The position numbers and the translations under genes were made by a program. The notes under the pieces are model-generated. The model was not told the origin of the DNA and did not search any database. It was given only the letters and a program-made list of their open reading frames with translations. DNA of 64,000 nucleotides from Bradyrhizobium rifense (GTDB taxonomy: Bacteria; Pseudomonadota; Alphaproteobacteria; Rhizobiales; Xanthobacteraceae). This document shows positions 50,975-59,813 of the stretch, in pieces (position 1 is the first letter of the stretch; each line of letters opens with the position of its first letter). The stretch spans positions 135,374 to 199,373 of the forward strand of contig NZ_VSSS01000024.1 in assembly GCF_008123425.1 (NCBI RefSeq), read 5' to 3'.

Positions 50975-52081
50975 TTAGGCGAGTGGAAGCGCGCTGCCGG
51001 TGGCCCATGTGGCCATGACGACATCGCCGACGGTGAAGGGATCTGCGAAGAAGGTCTTTTCCGGCACGTAGGCCACGAACTCGTCGTCCGGCACGGTGTC
51101 GAGCATGACCTTGACGAAATAGCCCTGGTATTCGATCGCCAGCACGCGGCTCGGCAGCGACGTGGTATAGCCGGGCGGCAAGTCCCGGCCCGGCCTGACC
51201 AGCGCAACGTCGTCGCGGCGCACGGCGATATCGACCTTGTCGCCCACGCTGACGGTCGGGCGCGCCTGAAGCGGCACTTCTATGCCATCCGGCGCGACCT
51301 GCGCGAGCGTGAAGCTGGCGCCGTTGACCTTCTCGACCCGACCGGAGAGCACGTTCTGGCCGCCCATGAACTCGGCGACATAGCGATCGTGTGGATGGGC
51401 GTAGACATCGCGCGCCGCGCCCGCCTGCTTGATCTTGCCCTGCTCCATCACCACCACGAGATCCGCCAGCGCGATCGCCTCGAGCTGGGTGTGGGTGACG
51501 TGAATGAAGGTGATGCCGAGCTCCTGCTGCATCCGTCGCAGCTCCTGGCGCATCTGCACCCGGAGCTGCTCGTCGAGCGCGGACAGCGGCTCGTCGAGCA
51601 GCAACACGCGCGGCTCGGTGATCGCGGCGCGCGCCAGCGCGACCCGCTGCTGCTGGCCGCCGGAGAGCTGCGCCGGCAGGCGGTCGGCGAATTGCGTCAG
51701 CCGCACCTTCTCGATCATGGCATCCGCAGCGCGCAGGCGGTCGGTCTTGGACATGCCGCGCACGCGCAGCGCAAAGGCGATGTTCTCACGGACCGTCAGA
51801 TGCGGGAACAGCGCGTAGGACTGGAACATCATCGCGGTGCGCCGCTGCACCGGGGCGAGGCCAACGACGTTCTGGCCGCCGATCACGATCTCACCCGCGG
51901 TCGGGTCTTCATGGCCCGCGATCATGCGCAAAATCGTGGTCTTGCCGCAGCCGGAGGGACCGATGAAGCAGCAATAGGCACCGTCTGCGATCCTGAGATT
52001 GACGCCGTCGACCACATAGGTCGCGCCGTCAAAGCTCTTGCAGACGCCTGCCAGTTCGATATCGCCGCGATCGTTCTTCAT
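50975..52081 (-). CDS. ABC transporter ATP-binding protein, polyamine (PotA) type
   Basis: 368 residues, ATG 52081 (the TTG at 52087 is less likely). Walker A FIGPSGCGKTTILRMIAG, Q-loop MMFQSYALFPHLTVRENIAF (in part), ABC signature LSGGQQQRVALARA, Walker B VLLLDEPLSALDEQLR, then a C-terminal TOBE domain. It is the energy subunit for the two permeases upstream. PotA-like sequence does not fix the substrate; many members import other amines or organic acids. Confidence 0.95.
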   Translation of the reverse strand: MKNDRGDIELAGVCKSFDGATYVVDGVNLRIADGAYCCFIGPSGCGKTTILRMIAGHEDPTAGEIVIGGQNVVGLAPVQRRTAMMFQSYALFPHLTVRENIAFALRVRGMSKTDRLRAADAMIEKVRLTQFADRLPAQLSGGQQQRVALARAAITEPRVLLLDEPLSALDEQLRVQMRQELRRMQQELGITFIHVTHTQLEAIALADLVVVMEQGKIKQAGAARDVYAHPHDRYVAEFMGGQNVLSGRVEKVNGASFTLAQVAPDGIEVPLQARPTVSVGDKVDIAVRRDDVALVRPGRDLPPGYTTSLPSRVLAIEYQGYFVKVMLDTVPDDEFVAYVPEKTFFADPFTVGDVVMATWATGSALPLA

Positions 52082-52099
52082 TCCCAAATCAACCCTTGC

Positions 52100-52990
52100 T
52101 CAACCCTTGGCCTGGCTGCCGCGCTTCTTCTGGATCAGCACGATGCTGCCGAGACTCGCGCCGATGACGATGAAGGAAACGATGGTGGTGACCGTGCCGA
52201 GCGCATAAAGCGAGGGCGAGGTGACGTTCAGCGTCATGCTCCAGATCTCCAGCGGCAGTGTATTCAGCGAGCCGGCCGTCTGGAGGCTGCGGGCGAACTC
52301 GTCGTAGGACAGCGTGAACCCGAACAGCGCGACCGCGACGAGGCCGGGTGCGAGCACCGGGATCATCACCAGCCGGATCGACTGCCAGCGGCTGGCGCCG
52401 AGGTCGTAGGCCGCCTCCTCCCAGACATGGTCGAAGCGCGACATCACCGCGAACATCACGAGCACGCCGAACGGCAGCGTCCAGGACAGCTGCGCGCCAA
52501 GCGCCGAGCTGTACCAGCTCGCATTCAGGCCGAGCGCCTGGAACAGGAGACCCGTGCCGAGGCCGAGCACGAGGCCGGGCGCGACCAGGCTGCCGATCAT
52601 CATGTAGAAAACAAAAGTGTCGCCGCGAAACCGCTTGCGGAATCCGAGGCCGGCGAGGAACGACACCACCACCGTGATGACAGTGACGATGACCGCAAGC
52701 TTGATCGAGCGGTCGAACGAACCTTTGACGTCGCCGGTCCGTACCTGGGTGAAGAGATCGACGAACCAGTGCAGCGAGTGGCCCTTCATCGGAAACACCA
52801 GGCCGCCGCGGATATCCTGGAACGACAGGATGTAGATGCAGAACATCGGGCCGTAGAGCGCGATCACGTAGAGGCCAAAGAGTGTGGCCAGCACGTAGAA
52901 CGTCCAGGGACGCCCGCCTTTGCTCGGCGCGATCGCCTTGGACGTCGCGGGCGCAACCGTTTCGGGCATGTCGGCGAGAACCGCGCTCAT
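52100..52990 (-). CDS. ABC transporter permease, PotC type
   Basis: 296 residues with six hydrophobic spans after a cytoplasmic leader. The inner-loop EAA motif reads WEEAAYDLGASRWQSIRLVM. An LSYDEFARSLQTAG segment and a C-terminal basic tail KKRGSQAKG follow. Its ATG overlaps the stop of the partner permease by 4 bases (ATGA). It forms the channel with the 52987 gene product. Confidence 0.93.
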   Translation of the reverse strand: MSAVLADMPETVAPATSKAIAPSKGGRPWTFYVLATLFGLYVIALYGPMFCIYILSFQDIRGGLVFPMKGHSLHWFVDLFTQVRTGDVKGSFDRSIKLAVIVTVITVVVSFLAGLGFRKRFRGDTFVFYMMIGSLVAPGLVLGLGTGLLFQALGLNASWYSSALGAQLSWTLPFGVLVMFAVMSRFDHVWEEAAYDLGASRWQSIRLVMIPVLAPGLVAVALFGFTLSYDEFARSLQTAGSLNTLPLEIWSMTLNVTSPSLYALGTVTTIVSFIVIGASLGSIVLIQKKRGSQAKG

Positions 52991-53877
52991 CGCGTGATCT
53001 CCTGCCGGATATCGACCGTGCGCAGGATCAGCGAGACGATCGCGACCAGCACCAGCGTCAGCAGCACGGCGCTTGCCGCCGCGGTCGGATATTGCAGCAC
53101 GCCGACGTCTTCGTAGAAGGCGCTGACCACGGAGGCCGAGCCGCCGCCGGACATCACCTTGACCACGAAGAAATCGCCCATCACGATCGAGACGACAAAG
53201 ATGGTGCCGAGCGCGATGCCGCTCTTGGACATCGGCACCACGATCAGGCGCATGATGTCGAAGCGGCTGGCGCCGGCGTCGATCGCGGCCTCGATCAGCT
53301 TCTTGTCGATCCGCGCCATGGAATTGAAGATCGGCACGATCATGAAGATCGTGAGCTGGTGGACATAGGCAATGACGACGGCGAGGTCGGAAAACAGCAA
53401 TACTTCCAGCGGTTGATGGATGACGCCCATCGCCAGCAGCGCCTGATTAATCAGGCCTTCCTTGCCGAGCAGCGGGATCCAGGAAATCATCCGGATGATG
53501 TTCGAGGTCCAGAACGGCACCGTGCACAGCAGGAACAGGCCGATCGCCAGCAACTGGTTGCGCACGTGGAACACCAGGAAATAGGCGACGAAGAAGCCGA
53601 TGATCAGCGTGAAGACCCAGGTCAACACGGTGAACTTGATGGTCGCCAGATACAGTTTCAGCGTCAGCGCCGAATGCAGCACCTCGACATAGCTTGCCAG
53701 CGTGAAGCCCGGCGTCAGCCCGCCAAAGCCGTCGGTGGCGAAGAAGCTCGCTGCGAGCACGACCAGGATCGGCGCCACGAAGAACGGCACGAGCACCAGA
53801 ACCAGCGGCGACACATAAAGCCAGCCGGCGAGATTGGAACGCGATGGAGCTTGAGCTGAGCTCGAACTTGGCTGCAT
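52987..53877 (-). CDS. ABC transporter permease, PotB type
   Basis: 296 residues; after a short polar N-terminus (MQPSSSSAQAPSRSNLAGW) six hydrophobic segments. The EAA-like loop reads LIEAAIDAGASRFDIMRLIV. It lies between the binding-protein gene and the other permease, in the SBP-B-C-A order typical of this family. GAGG precedes the start. Confidence 0.93.
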   Translation of the reverse strand: MQPSSSSAQAPSRSNLAGWLYVSPLVLVLVPFFVAPILVVLAASFFATDGFGGLTPGFTLASYVEVLHSALTLKLYLATIKFTVLTWVFTLIIGFFVAYFLVFHVRNQLLAIGLFLLCTVPFWTSNIIRMISWIPLLGKEGLINQALLAMGVIHQPLEVLLFSDLAVVIAYVHQLTIFMIVPIFNSMARIDKKLIEAAIDAGASRFDIMRLIVVPMSKSGIALGTIFVVSIVMGDFFVVKVMSGGGSASVVSAFYEDVGVLQYPTAAASAVLLTLVLVAIVSLILRTVDIRQEITR

Positions 53878-53959
53878 ATCAGCAAATGCCTCGAAGTCGA
53901 TCTTGCCGCACCGGCGCGTGACGGCGCCGGTGCATCGCTTGGGTCAGGGAAAGCAGGTT

Positions 53960-55321
53960 TCAGGCCACTTTGAAGTCGTTCCAGCGCTTGTTCATGTAGG
54001 CCGCTTCATCCATCAGCGTGTTCCAGCACGAGATGTTCTTGACGCGGTCGAGGAACGAGCCGCCGTCGCGCTTGGTGCCGGCTTTCTCCATCGCAACGCC
54101 GTAGGGATCGTTGATGACTTCCGGCGCCGGCTTGCCGTCGTACCAAAAATCCCATTCGGCAGCGGTCAGGAACTTCTTCGCCGTCGACGGCACAGGACTG
54201 TAGTAGCCGTAGCGGCCGACGAAGCCGCCCTGCCAGCCCGAGAGATACCAGTTGAGATATTCGTAGGCGGCGTCGAGCTTCTTGCCGGAGAGATGCTTCA
54301 TCAGGCCCATGCCGTTGCACCAGCCGCGATAGCCTTCCTTGCCGTTCTTGACGTTCACGGGCGCGTAGACGCAGGGGATTTCCTTCACGCGCACCGCGGC
54401 AACCGCCGGCGACCACATCGACTGGATCACCACTTCGCCTGCGGCCATCAGCTGCACCGACTGGTCGAAAGTGGTCCAGGTCGCGCGGAACTGGCCCTGC
54501 TTCTTCAGCTCGATCAGCTTGTTGCAGGTGAAGTCGATCTCCTCCTTGGTCATGTTGCCCTTGTTGCCGTACTTGATCAGCCCGGCACTTTCGAAGCAGA
54601 GCGCGGCATCCATGATGCCGATCGCGGGCACATCGAGGATCGCGGCCTTGCCCTTGAACTTCGGATCGATCAGGTCCTTCCACTCGGTCACCTCGTGGCC
54701 GACGAGGTCGGGGCGATAGCCGATGGAGTCGGCGTTGTAGACCTGCGGCAGGAAGGTCGCCCATTCGGTGACGCCGTCGTGGAGGTCGGTCGAGTCCGGC
54801 TTGGAGATGTACATGGCTTCATAGGGCGAGATGCCCTGGCGCGGGATCTTGTGGCCGTCGATCTCACCCTTGGTGAAGATCGGCAGGATGTTGTCGAACT
54901 CCTTGATCTTCTTGACCTCGATGCCCTGAATCACGCTGCGCTTGGCGGCGAGCTTGGCCTGCCAGCCCTCGAGATCGGCGATATCGACCGTATTAGGCTG
55001 GCTTATGAAGCGGTTGATGGCGGCGGAGGTGTCGAGGTTCTGCATCGTCACCTTGAAGCCGAGATCCTTGGCGGCCTGGTCGCCGATCGCCTTCACCACC
55101 GAATAGGACACGCCGACATGGCGCAGCTCGATGTCCTTGATCTCCTGCGCCCAGATGGTCGGGAATCCGCGGATTGCATCCGATCCAACGGCTGCGCCCG
55201 CAACGGCGGCCGCACCCTTCAACAGCGTGCGCCGGCTCAGCTTTTTCGTCGACTTGACGCCTGTTTTGGCCTCCGTTCCCGCCGGATCGGAAGTGAACGT
55301 CCCCTTGGTCTCATCAGACAT
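53960..55321 (-). CDS. Tat-exported ABC solute-binding protein, PotD-like
   Basis: 453 residues from ATG 55321 (GAGGGTTG upstream). An unusually long N-terminus of about 35 residues precedes the twin-arginine signal LSRRTLLKGAAAVAGAAVGS. The mature part resembles PotD-type receptors: IWAQEIKDIELRHVGVSYSV, SQPNTVDIADLEGWQ, VYNADSIGYRPDLVG and AYEYLNWYLSGWQGGF. First gene of the transporter-hydroxylase-amidase operon. Tat export suggests a need for cytoplasmic folding. Ligand unknown; probably nitrogen-containing. Confidence 0.93.
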   Translation of the reverse strand: MSDETKGTFTSDPAGTEAKTGVKSTKKLSRRTLLKGAAAVAGAAVGSDAIRGFPTIWAQEIKDIELRHVGVSYSVVKAIGDQAAKDLGFKVTMQNLDTSAAINRFISQPNTVDIADLEGWQAKLAAKRSVIQGIEVKKIKEFDNILPIFTKGEIDGHKIPRQGISPYEAMYISKPDSTDLHDGVTEWATFLPQVYNADSIGYRPDLVGHEVTEWKDLIDPKFKGKAAILDVPAIGIMDAALCFESAGLIKYGNKGNMTKEEIDFTCNKLIELKKQGQFRATWTTFDQSVQLMAAGEVVIQSMWSPAVAAVRVKEIPCVYAPVNVKNGKEGYRGWCNGMGLMKHLSGKKLDAAYEYLNWYLSGWQGGFVGRYGYYSPVPSTAKKFLTAAEWDFWYDGKPAPEVINDPYGVAMEKAGTKRDGGSFLDRVKNISCWNTLMDEAAYMNKRWNDFKVA

Positions 55322-55516
55322 GGCAACCCTCATTGGTTACGATGAACGCTCGCACCGATCGCCATTGATCGGCTGCTTATGTGATCATTGCGCCTGAGGC
55401 TAGGGGCGGGATTTCGCGAAGTAAAATTGGAAGTAAAAATTCGCCGTATAAACGCGGCTAATGGATCAGGCCGTTGCATTTGGTTTCGGCAGTGGCGCAT
55501 AAGAAGGCATCAGGGC

Positions 55517-57058
55517 GTGTATGCAAGGCGCGGACTTCGATCGCACTGGCTCGTTCGCGCAGCAGGTGCGACAACAATTGCGCTGCTCGCTGCCGCAAGG
55601 TTGTGCGCGGCACACGCCGACGATGTGTCTATTGCGCCGGAAAAGCTCAAGGCGATCGGCACGATCGATGCGCGCTTTCAATCCTACAATATCGAGATGG
55701 TGGAGGTGACCGGCGGGCGGTTCTGGAAGCCCTATCCGCGAACGATGCGCGCGTTCGATGAGCGAGATCGTTACAGCGCGAGATCACCAATCGATCTTGC
55801 CAATGCACGGCTGCGCAAGCTCGCCGCCGCGCTGGCGCCCGCCTATCTGCGCGTGAGCGGCACCTGGGCCAATGCGACATTCTTTGCCGACACGGACGAT
55901 GCGCCGGGCAAGCCGCCATCGGGATTCGACTCCGTGCTGAGCCACCAACAGTGGCGTGGCGTGATCGATTTCGCGCGCGCGGTCGACGCGGAGATCGTCA
56001 CCTCCTTCGCGATCAGTCCGGGCAGCCGCGATGCCGATGGCATTTGGAAGACCGATCAGGCGCAGCGCCTAATCGACGCGACGCGTTCGCTGGATGGCCA
56101 CATCGCGGCGGTGGAATTCATGAACGAGCCGACACTCGCCGCGGCGAACGGTGCACCGCCTGGATATGATGCGAAGGCCTATGGCCGCGACTTCAGGATT
56201 TTTCGCGAATGGATGCAACGCGCGGCACCTGACACGTTGATCGTCGGGCCGGGTTCAATCGGCGACGCGCCCTCGCCATCCGAGTCGGGCATCACCACGC
56301 GCGATCTGCTCGCCGCATCCGGCCACGGTATCGACCGTTTCTCCTATCATCACTACAACACGCTCTCGCCGCGCTGCGGCGGTCGCGACGATCCGGCGCA
56401 GGCGCTTTCCGGGCAATGGCTGGCGCGCACCGAGGCGACTCTCGCGATCTACCGGGCCCTGCGCGACGCATTCGAGCCGGGCAAACCGATCTGGCTGACG
56501 GAGACAGCGGACGCGGCCTGCGGCGGCAACCGCTGGGACAAGACGTTTCTCGACACCTTCCGCTATCTCGACCAGCACGGTCGGCTGGCGCGAGCCGGCG
56601 TTCAGGTGGTGATGCATAACACGCTGGCCGCCAGCGATTACGGCTTGCTCGAAGAGACAACTTTCCATCCGCGTCCCAGCTATTGGGGCGCGCTGCTCTG
56701 GCATCGGCTGATGGGAAAGACCGTGCTCGATGCGAACTCGGTCGCCACGCCGGATCTCCATATCTACGCGCATTGCCATCCGGGCATGCGGGGCGTCGTG
56801 ACCGTGCTCGCAATCAACGCGTCACGGCACGCATCATCTACCCTGACGCTGTCATACCCCGGCGAGCGTTACACGTTGCATGCGACGCGGCTGCGGAGCG
56901 CGACCTTGCAGCTGAACGGCAGGACGCTCGCTCAGAGTGCCGATGACGAGCTGCCCCCGCTTGTGCCAAGCGCCGCAGCCGCGGGCCCGATCCGGCTGGC
57001 GCCGGCGAGCATCACCTTTCTGGTATTTCCAGCAGCCGCGAATCCTGCCTGCCGTTAG
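55517..57058 (+). CDS. exported glycoside hydrolase, GH79/heparanase-like
   Basis: The best start is GTG 55517 with AAGAAGG nine bases upstream, giving 513 residues. A signal peptide (basic start, ATTIALLAAARLCAAHA) is followed by a TIM-barrel hydrolase: LAPAYLRVSGTWANATFF, AVEFMNEPTLAAANG with acid/base Glu204, ISYHHY-like FSYHHYNTLSP, and IWLTETADAACGGNRWD with nucleophile Glu329. A beta-sandwich ends the protein. This pattern is that of clan GH-A heparanase/GH79 proteins. It would act on a glucuronide-containing glycan outside the cytoplasm; substrate inferred only by family. Confidence 0.82.
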   Translation: MYARRGLRSHWLVRAAGATTIALLAAARLCAAHADDVSIAPEKLKAIGTIDARFQSYNIEMVEVTGGRFWKPYPRTMRAFDERDRYSARSPIDLANARLRKLAAALAPAYLRVSGTWANATFFADTDDAPGKPPSGFDSVLSHQQWRGVIDFARAVDAEIVTSFAISPGSRDADGIWKTDQAQRLIDATRSLDGHIAAVEFMNEPTLAAANGAPPGYDAKAYGRDFRIFREWMQRAAPDTLIVGPGSIGDAPSPSESGITTRDLLAASGHGIDRFSYHHYNTLSPRCGGRDDPAQALSGQWLARTEATLAIYRALRDAFEPGKPIWLTETADAACGGNRWDKTFLDTFRYLDQHGRLARAGVQVVMHNTLAASDYGLLEETTFHPRPSYWGALLWHRLMGKTVLDANSVATPDLHIYAHCHPGMRGVVTVLAINASRHASSTLTLSYPGERYTLHATRLRSATLQLNGRTLAQSADDELPPLVPSAAAAGPIRLAPASITFLVFPAAANPACR

Positions 57059-57064
57059 CCGCTC

Positions 57065-58372
57065 TCAGGATTTTAGCGTGTCGCGCGCGGTCTCCGGCGC
57101 CATCAGCGTCGCAACAATCGTGATGATCGACAGCGCGATGATGTAGAGCGACACCGGCCAGTACGAGCCGGCCCAGGCGAGCAGCGCGGTCGCGATCAGC
57201 GGCGAGAAGCCGCCGCTCAACGCGGCTGCGACATTTGCGCCGAGCGAGGCGCCGCTGTAGCGCACCTGGGTGCGGAACAGCTCCGGCATGAACGCCGCCT
57301 TGGGTCCGAACAGCAGCGCATGCGTCAGCGTCATCGTGACCACGAGCGCGAGCGTGATCAGCACCGGCTCTCTGGTGTCGAGGAACCAGAACAGCGGAAA
57401 CGCCAGCGCCACCGAGAACACGCCGCCGGCGAGATAGAGCGCCTTGCGGCCGAAGATATCGGACAGCCAGCCCGCCAGCGGCAGCGTCGCGAATTCGACG
57501 ATCGCGGCATAGACCACCGCATTCAGGATCACCTGACGCGGCAGGCCGAGCTTGGTCGTGGCATAGACCACGGTGAAGACGGTGAGGAGATAAGCGAGCC
57601 CGACTTCCGACACCGTGATGCCGATCGCCAGCAGGAAGCTGCGCCAGTCACGGCGGATCACCTCCCACACCGGCTGCGCCAGCACCTCCTTGCGCTCGAC
57701 CACCTCCTTGAAGTGCGGCGTCTCCGCGAGCTTGAGCCGCACGACGAAGCCGATGCCGACCAGCAGAATGCTGATCAGGAACGGCACGCGCCAGCCCCAG
57801 CTCAAAAAGTCCGCTTCGGGCAATTGCGTCATCAGCCCGAAGATGCCGGTGGAGGCGGCGACACCGACGGGAAAACCGATCTGCACCAGGCTGCCATAGA
57901 AGCCGCGCCGATTGCCCGCGTGCTCGGCCACCATGACTACCGCGCCGCTCCATTCGCCGCCGAGGCCGATGCCCTGGATGAAACGGAGGATGACGAGCAG
58001 GACCGGCGCCCAGAGGCCGATCTGGCTATAGGTCGGCAGGCAGCCGATCAGGAAGGTGCCGAGCCCCATCGCGATCATGGTCGCGACCAGCATTGTCTTG
58101 CGACCGAGCCGATCGCCGTAATGCCCGATGATGGCGCCGCCAATCGGCCGCGCCACGAAGCCGACCGCATAGGTCGAGAACGCCGCCAGCGTGCCGACGA
58201 ACGGGTCAAAACTCGGGAAGAACAGCTTGTTGAGCACGAGGGCTGCGGCCGTGCCGTAGATGAGAAAGTCGTACCACTCGATCGCGGTGCCGAGCGCACT
58301 TGCCCACACCACATGCGCCGTCGTCGATCGCTCCGCCGCAGCGGAGACCCCCGTTGCTGCCGTCATTGCCAT
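57065..58372 (-). CDS. MFS transporter, metabolite:H+ symporter (MHS) family
   Basis: 435 residues, ATG 58372. Twelve hydrophobic spans; the MHS features ASALGTAIEWYDFLIYGTAA near residue 25, FVARPIGGAIIGHYGDRLGR, and RFIQGIGLGGEWSGAVVMVA are clear. Related members carry shikimate, alpha-ketoglutarate, proline/betaine or other acids. It converges with the GH79 gene and is divergent from the Liv-type binding protein gene. Confidence 0.94.
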   Translation of the reverse strand: MAMTAATGVSAAAERSTTAHVVWASALGTAIEWYDFLIYGTAAALVLNKLFFPSFDPFVGTLAAFSTYAVGFVARPIGGAIIGHYGDRLGRKTMLVATMIAMGLGTFLIGCLPTYSQIGLWAPVLLVILRFIQGIGLGGEWSGAVVMVAEHAGNRRGFYGSLVQIGFPVGVAASTGIFGLMTQLPEADFLSWGWRVPFLISILLVGIGFVVRLKLAETPHFKEVVERKEVLAQPVWEVIRRDWRSFLLAIGITVSEVGLAYLLTVFTVVYATTKLGLPRQVILNAVVYAAIVEFATLPLAGWLSDIFGRKALYLAGGVFSVALAFPLFWFLDTREPVLITLALVVTMTLTHALLFGPKAAFMPELFRTQVRYSGASLGANVAAALSGGFSPLIATALLAWAGSYWPVSLYIIALSIITIVATLMAPETARDTLKS

Positions 58373-58591
58373 GCGCCCCAAGAATTCCAGACGGCATCAT
58401 GGCCAATCGGAAAGACCGTTGCAACTTACCCGCGTGCGGTCTCTGCCCAAGATCACAATGCGGGATTTTCACGCGGCGGCCTCAACACGTCCGCGCTCTT
58501 ATTCGCCATTGACAAACTTATTCGCTAATATCTAATTTGCCGCCAGAACAACCGGCCGCGCCAAGTGGCCCATAAAAGAGAGGGAACGACG

Positions 58592-59806
58592 ATGAGAGGG
58601 CTTTTGGCCTGCGCCATGCTCGCGGCCATGACTTCGACGATCATGACGTCTGCTGCGAGCGCGCAAGTCTCCGACGACGTGGTGCGGATCGGCGTGCTGA
58701 CGGATCTGTCGAGCTGGGGCCGCGACAACAGCGGGCCGGGCTCGGTCGAGGCCGCCAAGATGGCGGTGGAAGAGTTCGGGCCGACCGTGCTCGGCAAGCC
58801 GATCGAGATCATCAGCGCCGACCACCAGATGAAGACCGACGTCGGCGTGCAGATCGTGCGCGGCTGGTTCGACAACGGCAAGGTCGACGCCGTCGTCGAC
58901 ATCCCCAATTCCGGCATCGCGATCGCCGTGCACAACATGGTGCGCGAGCGCAACAAGATCGCGCTGCTCTCCGGCCCCGGCGCGAGCTCGCTCACCGACG
59001 AGCTGTGCAGCCCGAACACCGTACACTTCACCTACGACACCTACGCGCTGTCCAAGGTGACGGCCTCGGCCGTGATCAAGGAAGGCGGCAAGTCCTGGTA
59101 CTTCATCACCGCGGACTATGCCTTCGGCCAGCAGCTCGAGAAGGACGCCACTCGTTTCATCAACGAGATGGGCGGCAAGGTGCTGGGCGGCGTCAAGCAT
59201 CCGACCAACACGGCAGACTTCTCCTCGTTCGCGCTGCAGGCGCAAAGCTCCAAGGCTGATGTGGTCGCCTTCGCCAATGCCGGCCAGGACACCGATAACG
59301 CCATCAAGCAGTCCGGCGAGTTCGGCCTGGTCCAGGGCGGTCAGAAACTGGTTGGCCTGTTGATGTTCGACACCGACGTGCACGCGATCGGGCTTAAATC
59401 CGCGCAGGGCACCTACATGACGACGGCGTCGTACTGGAACATGGACGAGGCGACCCGCGCCTGGTCGAAGAAGTTCTTCGCCCGCACCAATGTGATGCCG
59501 ACCATGATCCAGACCGGCGTCTACGGCTCGGTGCTGCATTATCTCAAAGGCATCAAGGCCGCCGGTACCGACGATCCGGCCAAGGTGATGGCCAAGATGC
59601 GCGAGCTGCCGATCGAGGACACGTTCGTTCACGGCGGCAAGTTGCGCGAGGACGGCCGCGTCATCCGCGACATGTATCTGGCCCGGGTGAAGACGCCCGA
59701 GCAGTCCAAGGAGCCCTGGGACTATCTGGAGATCGTGAAGACCGTGAAGGGCGAGGACGCCTATCGCCCGGTCTCCGAATCCAAATGTCCGCTGTTGAAG
59801 AAGTGA
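58592..59806 (+). CDS. branched-chain amino acid (Liv) type ABC solute-binding protein
   Basis: 404 residues from ATG 58592 (AGAGAGGGAAC upstream) with signal peptide MRGLLACAMLAAMTSTIM, cleavage near SAASAQ. The binding-protein 6 fold is visible: VVRIGVLTDLSSWGRDNSGP, VDAVVDIPNSGIAIAVHN, YFITADYAFGQQLEKDA. Partner permease and ATPase genes are absent here. The FAD dehydrogenase gene starts 7 bases after, so both probably serve one substrate, perhaps an aromatic or alicyclic acid rather than an amino acid. Confidence 0.93.
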   Translation: MRGLLACAMLAAMTSTIMTSAASAQVSDDVVRIGVLTDLSSWGRDNSGPGSVEAAKMAVEEFGPTVLGKPIEIISADHQMKTDVGVQIVRGWFDNGKVDAVVDIPNSGIAIAVHNMVRERNKIALLSGPGASSLTDELCSPNTVHFTYDTYALSKVTASAVIKEGGKSWYFITADYAFGQQLEKDATRFINEMGGKVLGGVKHPTNTADFSSFALQAQSSKADVVAFANAGQDTDNAIKQSGEFGLVQGGQKLVGLLMFDTDVHAIGLKSAQGTYMTTASYWNMDEATRAWSKKFFARTNVMPTMIQTGVYGSVLHYLKGIKAAGTDDPAKVMAKMRELPIEDTFVHGGKLREDGRVIRDMYLARVKTPEQSKEPWDYLEIVKTVKGEDAYRPVSESKCPLLKK

Positions 59807-59813
59807 GGCCCAG

